A DNA stretch of 64,000 nt from Dioszegia crocea (Eukaryota; Basidiomycota; Tremellomycetes; Tremellales; Bulleribasidiaceae), in NCBI GenBank assembly GCA_001600615.1, contig BCKK01000010.1, positions 313,632 to 377,631 on the forward strand, read 5' to 3'. Below are positions 9,947 through 22,062 of the stretch, in pieces (position 1 is the first letter of the stretch; each line of letters starts with the position of its first letter). The translations under genes and the position numbers were made by a program. Below the pieces are notes generated by a model. The model had not been told where the DNA came from. It searched no databases and saw only the letters and a program-made list of their open reading frames with translations.

Positions 9947-12807
9947 ATGCTCGTGCGAAAACAGCTCGTCCGAAACGCTCAGATCGCCCATCTCAATCGG
10001 GCTCTCCCACGACTCACACCCTCTTTCCCTCTTCTCAATTCAGTCACTATCCGCACGTATGCCTCTCAGCCACCTCGACAGCCGCCTGCTGGACCACCTG
10101 GGAATGGCGGTGGCGGCGGAGGAGGGCCATTCGGTGGTGGCGGGTTCCCAGGCATGCGATTCCAGGGTCAATCTCAGCCTGAGAAGGGGGAGACATTAGC
10201 CCAGTTCTCGATTGATCTGACGAAGCTTGCAAAGGAAGGGAAATTGGATCCTGTTATTGGGCGAGATGAGGATATCAGGCGTATGATACAGATACTTAGT
10301 CGAAGGTGAGCTTTTTCCCGGAATCTTCGACCAAAGATATGTATACGGCGAATCCAGCCTCAGCCCAGGTGTATCTTTGGGTTGATGCTATCTACTCTCT
10401 GTCAAGCGAATAGAGCTAACGTCAAAGGACCAAGTCAAATCCGTTATTGCTGGGTCTGCCTGGTGTAGGGAAGACGGCTATCCTCGAAGGACTGGCAACA
10501 CGAATAGTCAACAAGGAGGTTCCAGAGGTGAGTCAGAGCCCTAGTCACATCTGGAGACATCTGATGAAAACGGTCAGTATAATACTGATACTATAGTCGA
10601 TGCACGGCAAGAGGCTGCTATCTTTGGACCTGTCCTTACTCCTGGCCGGTACAGGGGTCCGAGGCGAGTTTGAAAACCGATTCAAAGCTCTTTTGAAGGA
10701 TATCGAGGCGGAAGATGGGGATGTGATTGTGTTCATTGACGAGATACATACTTTACTAGTGAGTGTTCTTGACTATGAGGCTGCGAAAGTTGCGCTGACT
10801 AGCAGAACCTTGGAAAGACCGAAGGATCGATGGACGCTGGAAATATGATCAAGCCTGCCCTCGCTCGTGGGCTACAACTCGTCGGTGCAACAACGATGGA
10901 CGAGTATCGCAAGACGATCGAGAAGGACGCTGCCCTTCAACGTCGTTTTCAACCCATCATCATAAACGAGCCATCTGTCGAGTCGACTGTATCGATCCTC
11001 CGAGGTCTCAAATCGAAATTCGAGGTTCACTTCGGTGTACAAATCGCAGACTCTGCACTCGTAACGGCTGCCGTCTATTCGGATCGATATATCCCCGACC
11101 GATATTTACCCGATAAGGCCATCGATCTAGTCGATGAGGCTTCTTCAGCTCTGAAATTGGCACAGGAAAGTCGACCGGCAGAATTGGAAGCGCTGGACAG
11201 GGAGATAGTGACGCTTGAGATTGAACGCGAGTCACTCAAGAATGAGACGGATCAGTTCTCTGTTTCGCGTATGTCTAAAGTCGAGCTGGATCTAGAGGAG
11301 AAGAAGGGGGAGCAGAGGCGCTTGGTGGATATCTGGAACCTTGATCGAGAGCGGTTGGCGGAGAGCAAGGGGATTAAAGAGAGGATAGAGCAGGCGAATG
11401 TGGAGTTGGAGGCGGCGCAGCGGAATGGGGAATATGAAAAGGCGAGTAAACTCAGGTTTGCTACCATTCCGGAGCTACATGGGAGGTTGGCGAAGCATGA
11501 GCTGGAGGGAGTAGGAGAGAGAGATAGGGTCACAAGCGAGGATATCGCCATTGTGTAAGTGTGTTATTCAAACATCTTCGATCTAAGAGTGCTGATGGGC
11601 AGTGTGGCCAAATCTACCGGTATACCCGTTGCAAATCTGCTCAAGGGTGAACGAGAGCGTTTGATGCACATGGAGGACGCGCTCAGAGCACGAGTTATAG
11701 GGCAGGATGAAGTGGTACACTCGGTCGCCAATGCTGTCCGACTATCTCGAGCTGGTCTGCAATCGCCTTCGAGACCACTCGCATCATTCCTCTTCCTCGG
11801 GCCTACCGGTGTCGGGAAGTCAGAGCTCTGCAAAACTCTGGCCGAATTCCTATTTGCGGATGAGAAGCGCGCTCTGTAAGTCGACCCATTGGATTTGTAC
11901 GTATTTCTGGCATGACTGATACTCGCAGAATCCAACTCAACATGTCCGAATTCCACGACAAGCACACCGTCTCCCGCTTGATAGGAGCCACAGCTGGATT
12001 CGTTGGCTATGAAGAAGGCGGACAGTTGACGGAGGCCGTCCGACGTCGACCGTACGCCGTTGTCGTATTCGACGAGATCGAAAAGGCTCATCCGGACGTC
12101 GCCAATATCCTCCTGCAAATCCTGGACGAAGGGACCTTGACGGATGGTCAGGGTCGACAGGTCAATTTCCGGAATACAATCATCTGCCTGACCTCAAACC
12201 TGGGCGCGGAAGTGTTGTACGATGGAATAGCAGCCAATGGGTCCATCACGCCCGAAACGAGAGAGAAGGTCATGGCCGCCGTTGGGCAATATTTCAAGCC
12301 TGAGTTGATTAACCGGTTGGACGAGAAGTTGATCTTTAATAATCTTCCAAGGGGAGTTGTGAGAGATATAGTCGATCTGAGACTCAAGGAGGTTCAGGGC
12401 AGGTTGGACGGAAGGCGGATTAGGCTGGACGTCACGGATTCCGCGCGGGAGTGGTTGGCTGAAGAAGGGTATTCGGAGGTGTTTGGAGCCAGGGCCGTCG
12501 GGAGGGTGATCAGAGATCAAATGAGTTCGGGGATTGCGTCGAGGCTGTTACAGGGAGATATCAAGTGAGTTACTACGTCCAGCATTAATTTCTATGAGGA
12601 TTAGCTGACCAGGATAGGGACGGCGATATTGTGCAGGTTGATGTAGGAGACGAGGGATTGAGTATCGCCAGTCGACCAAATCCGGAGCTGCAAGTGGAAA
12701 GTGAGAGTCAGAGCTCGCCAGTCGCGTCCAAAGCCACGGTGTCCGGCGATGTTGAGGTCTTGGAGGACTTGGGGAATGAGGAGGAGGGTAGGCGCGTGTA
12801 TGGATGA
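9947..12807 (+). CDS. HSP78: Mitochondrial ClpB-type disaggregase HSP78
   Basis: AAA+ disaggregase of the mitochondrial matrix. Seven exons: 9947-10305, 10428-10527, 10597-10758, 10806-11554, 11603-11875, 11929-12564, 12618-12807, giving 822 residues. The N terminus is a basic, Arg-rich, acid-free presequence, followed by a Gly/Pro linker instead of a Clp N domain, as in yeast Hsp78. NBD1 has Walker [11 protein letters not shown], Walker [10 protein letters not shown] and [20 protein letters not shown]; a coiled-coil M domain follows; NBD2 has Walker [10 protein letters not shown] and Walker [14 protein letters not shown]. The NBD1 pore loop reads [10 protein letters not shown] where the family has AGAKYRGEFE, so the substrate-gripping Tyr is missing, while the NBD2 loop GFVGYEEGG keeps an aromatic. 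Introns 1 (122 nt) and 2 (69 nt) are longer than usual here. A perfect heat shock element lies upstream. Confidence 0.95.
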
Positions 12808-12983
12808 GAGGGGCGATGACGATCCGGATCTAGAATACAGATTACTGCTACCACTTCTTGTTGTCACATTCTATAATCACAACCAATGTATCACTGCTCA
12901 ACGATGAGTAACGCATCAGGTATAAGCCTGACCTCAATGATGACGACAGCTCTGCACAATACACTGCACCTTACACCCCGGAC

Positions 12984-14079
12984 TCAAACCCACTCCTTAC
13001 AATCACTCTCCCCATTCCTCTCTTCCCAAGACTTATCAGCAGCATACAAACTCCTTTGACCCGTAGCGAGTGTCTCCATCAACACGCAAGATATCCGCTC
13101 AGGCTGTAAACACTGCCACAAGCAGCTCACCGCTATATCCTCCGCTACCAGCGGGCAATAACCCTCGTAGGTCGCTTCGGTCTTTTCGGCGTCGTACTGG
13201 TGTCGCCGAGCGTGGAACTCGGTGCGTACGGTTCCTGGCCGATTGATGAGGACGCGGATGTTGGTGCCTAGGCATTCATTCCGGAGGACATTTGAGAAGC
13301 CTTCTACACCTGCCTGAGTGGATTAGCGACAAAACAAAGATTATATACCGGGAAGGATAGGGGGTGAATGGACTTACTTTGGAAGTGTGGTACGATGCCT
13401 CAAAGTTCTCTCTGGGTGGAGCTTGGTGCCCGGTTATACTCGAGATATTTATGATAGTCCCAGTAGCTTGTGGTTTGCGCGCCATCATGTGATATTTCAA
13501 CACGGCATCTGGCTGTCAGCGTTACTCATCATGAGCTAGACACAGGGTAAAACTGACGAGTAATAGACATGAGGCCATTCAGATTCACATCCATGACAGT
13601 CTCAACAGTCTCCGGGTCTTGCTCCCAGAATGGGACAGTCGCATCTAGGGCAAAGCCAGCCTAAGGTCATCAGTACACAAAGTCGGTACAAGAGCTGTAC
13701 TCACATTATTGATGAGGATATCAATAGGGGGTCGCTCTTCCGCCACTTTCTTCACCATCTCCTCGACCTCTTTCCTATTCCGCAAGTCACATGTGTATCC
13801 CCATACATCGCCTCCATCCTCGGGCAGCTGCGAAGCGAAATCGTCCAGCTTGCCTTTGTTCGAGCCGGTTATGATGACGTTACAGCCTGCACGTTTGAAC
13901 AGGCGAGTCATGGCTGACCCGATACCACCAGATCCCCCTGTCTAGATGGATCAGTAATGGTCACAGCTACAGAGCCGAGGGAGGAACCTTGAATACGTTT
14001 AAGTACTCACAATCATGATTGTTTTGCCCTCGAGGGCGATTTTGGCCATCTGCACTAGCAGCTCGGTCGAGGTTGACAT
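12984..14079 (-). CDS. Short-chain dehydrogenase, YMR226C/YdfG-like NADP-dependent hydroxy-acid dehydrogenase
   Basis: Classical SDR oxidoreductase. Five exons on the minus strand: 14079-14011, 13941-13705, 13660-13558, 13508-13378, 13313-12984, giving 289 residues. Seen: cofactor loop TGGSGGIG, the NNAG segment spanning the intron 2 junction (INN then AGFALD), the serine segment INISSITGH and the active-site YHTSK, i.e. the full Asn-Ser-Tyr-Lys set. The C-terminal half (RVLINRPGTVRTEFHARR) resembles the YMR226C/YdfG group, which oxidises L-allo-threonine and 3-hydroxy acids with NADP; the substrate here is inferred. It converges on HSP78 and is divergent to the unknown gene at 14847. The start gives a short polar N terminus typical of cytosolic SDRs. 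Confidence 0.88.
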
Positions 14080-14846
14080 TTTGCAATAAGGCTCCTTATC
14101 AAATGAAGTGCGATGTTTCTGTGATACCTGGACTGAGCGCTGTCTAAGAGCAAGGCTCTCGCAAGCAGTACCAGCTCGCAAGCCCAACAGAGCCCGACCG
14201 GAGCGATTACGGCAATGCACGTCAGTGCGCGGTGCCTGAATTGTGCCTGAATGTTCGATCTGATGATGCATCTGCTGCTCCTTCGGCATGCAGTCCACCT
14301 TTTCGCCTTGCAAGTATATAATGGTGCATCAAAGTGCGCCTGTACGAGTGACTCCATGGACTTCTTGCTCATCAGAGCGGGTGGGACGATGCGATGAGGT
14401 ATGGAGTTACATCCGCGATTGGCGCTATATCGCGCGTCGCGGACTTCCGCACCGGTTCGGATTCATTCACAACGAATACTGCTCTGTACTAGGGGAAAAT
14501 CCATCTAGGGTCCAATCTAACTCAGTCAAGGCTGTATTGTTGTGACTTGTGAGGCATCAGTATACGCCAGGACGACGTTTGGCAGCATTCCTCCGTACTC
14601 TCAATGATATGAAACGCCGATGACGTCATCGCTTTGAACCTTGATTTCCGCGAACCTTAGCCTGAGCTTGGACCGCCTCCGGCGGCAACTTCTTCTCTTG
14701 CATCTCAACTTGACTGACTGATCAGACAAGCGCTCCTTGCATCTCGTATCCACGCCTGGAGAGACATAAGGAGACTTTTTCTCGCCAAGGGAAGAGCTCT
14801 CAGAGGAGGCGGCGGCAAGCCGAGACGTTTCGATGGGGTGGAAAGG
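14080..14846. other. Divergent promoter region
   Basis: This 767-base gap lies between the SDR gene and the unknown gene at 14847. A TATA-like tatataat at 14314-14321 is the only element noticed. No coding frame with family resemblance and no RNA gene were seen. Confidence 0.45.
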
Positions 14847-15885
14847 ATGGTTGGAGTCAACTACGTAGCCGGGTCGCTGTAAGCCTTTCCCTTGCTTTCC
14901 AACTCTTATAGACTTGGTCCATTGACAATCGCATTCCACAGCTGGATAAGAACGCGGTAACTCGGACCAGAGCTGAAACAGCAGAAACCGGACCAAAAAG
15001 AAACCCCCCCATACCGCTGCCTCGCGCTCAACGCCCCATCCCCCTCCTCGTGGTCGACCTCTATTCGACCGACCTCCACCCAATATCCCATCAAACCCCA
15101 CCAGAGCTGGCCAGTCCTGTAGATACATTGACACCGCCCACATCCCATCCAGTTCATCCCCTACCACCGGGATCGACGACCGCCAGCGTGGCTTGGACGC
15201 ATATGGAACCCAGACTGGCAATAGAAATCAAGCAGCGCCCGGGCGATCAGGAATTGATGGGATTACCTATCCATGGGCTATCAATGCACGGGAGGTGTTT
15301 CTTGAGGAAAGACGATTGGACGAAATGCGCTTAAAGGCGGAGGATGAGCGGGGCGGGAGCGGAGAGGGGAAAAATGCAGAAGCGGCCGAGACGGAATTGA
15401 GGCAGATGAGCGCTAGGGTTGATAAGGCTCGAAGGGAGAAGGAGGGGGAGGTGAGGAGGGGAAGAAGGCGGTGGTGGAATGCTTATGCGCTCGATAAGGG
15501 TCATGCGGGCGGACGTGGGGTGGAGATAGATGTGAAGGATGTTGCCGGGCCGGTAAGGTCTGGAGCTTCACATTCGGTTGTGATGCTGATGATTGCAGTG
15601 GGACGGTGCGGATCACGATGTGAATGCTCAGTCGGACCAGCGTAGATGGCGCGGCAGAGAAGGATCTCCAAAGAGCAAAGAGGCAACGAAGGGACGACAG
15701 CGGTCACGCGGTGAGCTCAGCTTCGGAATGATGGCTACTGAATTCTGCTGAGAGCTGATGTGTCAGACACCAGTCAGACCGATGCAAACATCGACCTCGA
15801 CCGACACATCTTCGTCGACATGCTACACCAGCATGATTTGCTGCACATCCGAACTGCCGTCGAGCCCTCGACTCATGATCGTTGA
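14847..15885 (+). CDS. Unknown protein, charged, four exons
   Basis: Exons 14847-14878, 14982-15552, 15599-15710 and 15767-15885 give 277 residues in a closed frame; introns are 103, 46 and 56 nt. The body of the protein reads well across the last two introns (ending LHQHDLLHIRTAVEPSTHDR), and reading through either intron breaks the frame or stops. Distinct parts are a Pro/Ser-rich first third, a segment around TYPWAINAREVFLEERRLDE, a charged predicted coiled coil (about residues 110-165), and WWNAYALDKGH. I do not recognise the family. The first exon is the weak point: 32 nt starting MVGVNYVAGSL, joined by a long intron; the true start could be elsewhere upstream of 14982. Its 3' end converges on PRPP synthetase. 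Confidence 0.6.
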
Positions 15886-16164
15886 TCTTGCTCGCCTTGT
15901 CTACGTTGCAAGTCACGACGACGACTCGTAATGCTTGACGGCATTTGCGCCTCGTCCGACTCCTGAAGACTTGCAGCCGACAGTAGCAGATGCATGGCAT
16001 GAAGCGACAGAGACGTATCCGAGTATATGTAGGATGGCGGAGGAGGATGGGCGAAATAAGGATTGCAGGGATGTGTAAGGATATCGGCGGGTTTTTGTAC
16101 ATTTGAGATGATACTTGGGATCTGTTGTTTACCCATTTGATTCTGTATTTCCGGACTCGACCGT

Positions 16165-17391
16165 CTACTCTCCATTGATACTGAACGGTACCTCGTGGAA
16201 GAGGTATGACTACCCCTATCAGCCTAGACCCAAGCCGGCATGAAGGGTTGAAGACTCACAATACTCTCTCCGAAATGACTCCGCCTTATTGTCTCTGCCA
16301 ACACATGGCTCACATCAATCACCTCGAGTTTACTGCACTGCTCCACCTTGCTCCCCATCGGTATCGTATTCGTCACCACCAACTTCTGGAGCCCGCTCTC
16401 ATTGATGACTTGTATCGCCGGCCCGCTCAATATCCCATGGGTCACAATGGCATAGACCGCCGTTGCTCCTTGCTCCAATAAGTTCCTCGCCGCCAGGCCC
16501 AGCGTCCCACACGTATCCGCCATATCATCCACCAAGATTGCAATCTTCCCCTGGACGCTACCGACCAGCACCATCCGGCTGACCTCGTTTGCCTTCTTGC
16601 GCTCCTTGTGGAACAGGGCGAAATCGAGATTGAGCCTATCGGCGATGGAAGTTGCGCGCTTGGCTCCACCTGCATCAGGCGAGACAATGACGCAGTTTCG
16701 CACGTCAAGGTTCTGGCGGATATACTGGACGGTAGCGGGCTCAGCGTAGAGGTTGTCGACTGGCACGTCGAAGAATCCCTGGATCTGCGAGGCGTGCAGA
16801 TCCATGGTGATGACGTGGTCGCAGCCCGCTTCGCGTAGCATGTTGGCGACGAGCTTAGCGGTGATGGGTGCGCGAGACTTGTCTTTTTTGTCTTGCCGAG
16901 CGTAGAAGAAGTGGGGGATGATGGCTGTTATTCGGCGGGCAGAGGCGATCTGGGAGTCAGCTTGCTTGCAAAGAAGACAGGTGGACGAGCTCACTTTACA
17001 GGCGTGGATCATGATACATAGCTCCATGAGGGCTGTGTTGACTTGACCAGCGCACTGAGATGGTCAGCTATTGCAAAACACAAATGGGTCTAGGCCAACT
17101 TACAGTGTTGAGGATGTAGACATCACAATCACGGACACTCTCGACAATAGTAATCTTAGTCTCGCCTGAAGGGGGGTGGTGGATGTTCGCTCGCGCAAGG
17201 GGGATACGGAGTCTGACCAATCAGCCGACAGAAATTTGAATGTCTCAGTAAAACCAGCTCACTTCTTGGCAATCTTTTCGCATAGCTCAGGATGCGAACT
17301 ACCTATGATACATCAGACACAGCCTTCATTCTGTAAGACAGAATTGCTCACCCGCAAAGAGCTTGATGTTGGCGTAGGCTGCGGAAGTCAT
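16165..17391 (-). CDS. PRS: Ribose-phosphate pyrophosphokinase (PRPP synthetase)
   Basis: Cytosolic enzyme making PRPP from ribose 5-phosphate and ATP for nucleotide, His and Trp synthesis. Six exons: 17391-17352, 17302-17263, 17212-17104, 17054-16995, 16949-16260, 16209-16165, giving 327 residues, the usual class I length. Seen: start [19 protein letters not shown], the ATP/catalytic region ([20 protein letters not shown]), [31 protein letters not shown], the PRPP loop [11 protein letters not shown] and the C-terminal GESISYLF. The two 40-nt first exons are small but required by frame and family. Fungi carry several PRS paralogues; I cannot say which one this is. Confidence 0.96.
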
Positions 17392-17937
17392 GGCTGAGAT
17401 GGCTGGAAGGGGGTTGGCGGTGTGTTTGAGCGTAGTATTTGATTTGCAAGGGGATTTGTTGCTGCACAGGAGATATGATTGGCGTCACTAGAGATGGATA
17501 GCCGATTCCTCAACTAGGATAGTATTCGAGTTGGGCTATTGCCTTGTCGAAAGCGAACTTGCTAAAACCGCCATATCTCGAGCGAGTCCGCCCAGTATTA
17601 TAGATTCTGAAGGGCGCACGTTCGTCCTAGATGATCTCTCCGCCGTTTGTCGGGCTGAAACCTCTTTCAGCGTTCGAGGGTGTTGCTATAGCACGGTTGT
17701 GATGGTAGATGAGCACGTTTTGATGGGATTTGCAGAGCTTCACTTCCTGCAAAGCCTTTGACCTCTGACGCAAAATCTAGCTCGGCCCGGCTGTTGCCGG
17801 CACGTGGTCTGATACCGTGACACGTCATACAGAGCACCGAGTAAAGCCGTCTGGCCCGTGCGTCGTGTTTCAGGTTCAGCCTGGTAGCTGCAAGCTGGGC
17901 TATAGGCCAACTGCATGCAGATGCTGATGCCATGGGC
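17392..17937. other. Upstream region of PRPP synthetase
   Basis: These 546 bases lie between the PRPP synthetase start and the 3' end of the next gene, both on the minus strand. One plus-strand frame of 76 codons has no recognisable motif and is judged chance. Nothing else was recognised. Confidence 0.45.
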
Positions 17938-18971
17938 CTACAAGCGGAGATGCTGCAATCGCTCATCCTTCCAATCGATATACTCTCCAGTGAGCTCGAT
18001 AGATCCGCGGACGGCAAGTCCAGCCAGCACAGCGCCAGGCCTAAGGGAGTCAGCTTTGTACACCCTCACTTGCAGCCCTGTCTGCCAAGGGACCACTCAC
18101 TGATCTGGGGGTAGAAGCTCTCCCTTGTCATGCATATCTTGAAACCTCTGCAGCTGAGCAGGATCCATCACACCCGGACCCTTATCCCGCAGAAGAGCCT
18201 GCATCTAGCTTGTCAGTAGTGTCAGCACGGTCATACTCTTACATCCGTCTGTCAAATCAGCTCACGTTCTATATGCGGTCAGGAGAAGGGTCCTGAACGC
18301 ACATTGATAACTCCAGGCCTCACAGCCCAGATAGCGACCCCAGCCTCCCTCTCTTCATTCGCCAATACCCTCGCCAGGGCGTTCAACCCCGATTTGGCCA
18401 TACAGTACAGGCCCCAGCCGACGTATCCAGTCCCGGAAGCGCCAGAAGACGTGAGTACGATCCTTCCTGATGCTTCTTTTGAGGAATCATCTGAGCTTCC
18501 ACCTCCTGCTGATCGACGGAGGTATGGGAGTGCAGGCTGGATGATGTAAAGCGCCGAATGAAGGTTGGTATCGCTGTATGTCGATAGGATGGATAGGTCG
18601 AGATCCGCTATTCTGCCTGGGAACCTTCAGCTGAATGATCCCAATGCCAGAATACAGTCATGACATGACTCACCAAGAGGTTCTAGTCCACCGGCATTGA
18701 GCACTAGTCCATCTATTTGACCCCATTTCTCTACCGTCCGCTTGACAACGTCCTGATTTACCGCCCGATCGCCCACGTCTCCCTGTATGGAAAGCACCCG
18801 ATCTTCACCGTACTGCTTGATCAGAGCAATAAAGTCATCCGGCGCTGACCGGGATAAGGTGGTCACTCGGGCATTGTACCGGGATAGAAGGATCTTGAGG
18901 ATTGAGAGCCCCAGGCCCCTCGAAGCGCCGGTGAGGATTATGACCGGTGACGAGGTCGATTCAGCTGGCAT
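17938..18971 (-). CDS. Short-chain dehydrogenase, sepiapterin/benzil-reductase (IRC24)-like
   Basis: SDR oxidoreductase. Four exons: 18971-18674, 18616-18303, 18204-18101, 18040-17938, giving 272 residues. Seen: ILTGASRGLGLSILKILLSR for cofactor binding, LVLNAGG, the serine segment IVLTSSGASGTGYVG and active-site YCMAK, followed by WAVRPGVIN. This layout is closest to fungal IRC24/benzil reductase and sepiapterin-reductase-like enzymes; the substrate is not evident. The third intron (18205-18302, 98 nt) contains a possible alternative acceptor and donor that would leave a 3-nt exon, so this junction is less certain. It is divergent to AFG2 with only 235 bases between the start codons. Confidence 0.86.
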
Positions 18972-19206
18972 GGCGGATACTTTACGACCTCTTGTTGTCT
19001 GTGAGAAGAAAGTAGCTGTCTACCAGTTGTTCGTCGAGCTTCATGTACAGCATCATCCCGGCCGGGCCAATTTTGGGGGCGGGGGAGCCTGCACGTGACC
19101 GTGTCAACAGTGACGTAATTCCTCCTTTGGCTGAGGCAAAAGTTGATGATCCTCTCTCCACTAGTACTGCTCTCCACGTACCTCAGCAACTCCATAGACA
19201 TCCGCC

Positions 19207-21786
<2,580 letters not shown>

Positions 21787-22062
21787 GTCTATCTTGTATA
21801 GGATATAGCAGTCTTTACACTGTTTTTACCAGCTGAAGGAGCTTTTGAGAGCTTTTGAGGCATGACACTCGCACGGACATGAAATAGGCTCGCATCAAAT
21901 TAAGGCACGCGAACTCTCGCGACTGGTGCGGTGCAACCCTTCCCTCTCACTCTCACCCCTTTCATCCCCCATCTATCTCTCATCGGCCCTCGATACATCT
22001 ATGGAGATCTGAGTAGGTAGCAATTGGACGCCTGTGAAATCTGGACTCTTAACGACACAATC

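Noticed and set aside
14601..15221. Minus-strand frame of 206 codons opposite the unknown gene at 14847
   Set aside because: The plus-strand model keeps frame across three introns to a clean stop, while the minus frame has no motif and no matching splice signals.
18205..18302. Possible 3-nt micro-exon in the SDR gene at 17938-18971
   Set aside because: An acceptor and donor around AAC would allow it, but a single 98-nt intron gives an equally good protein and is the simpler model.
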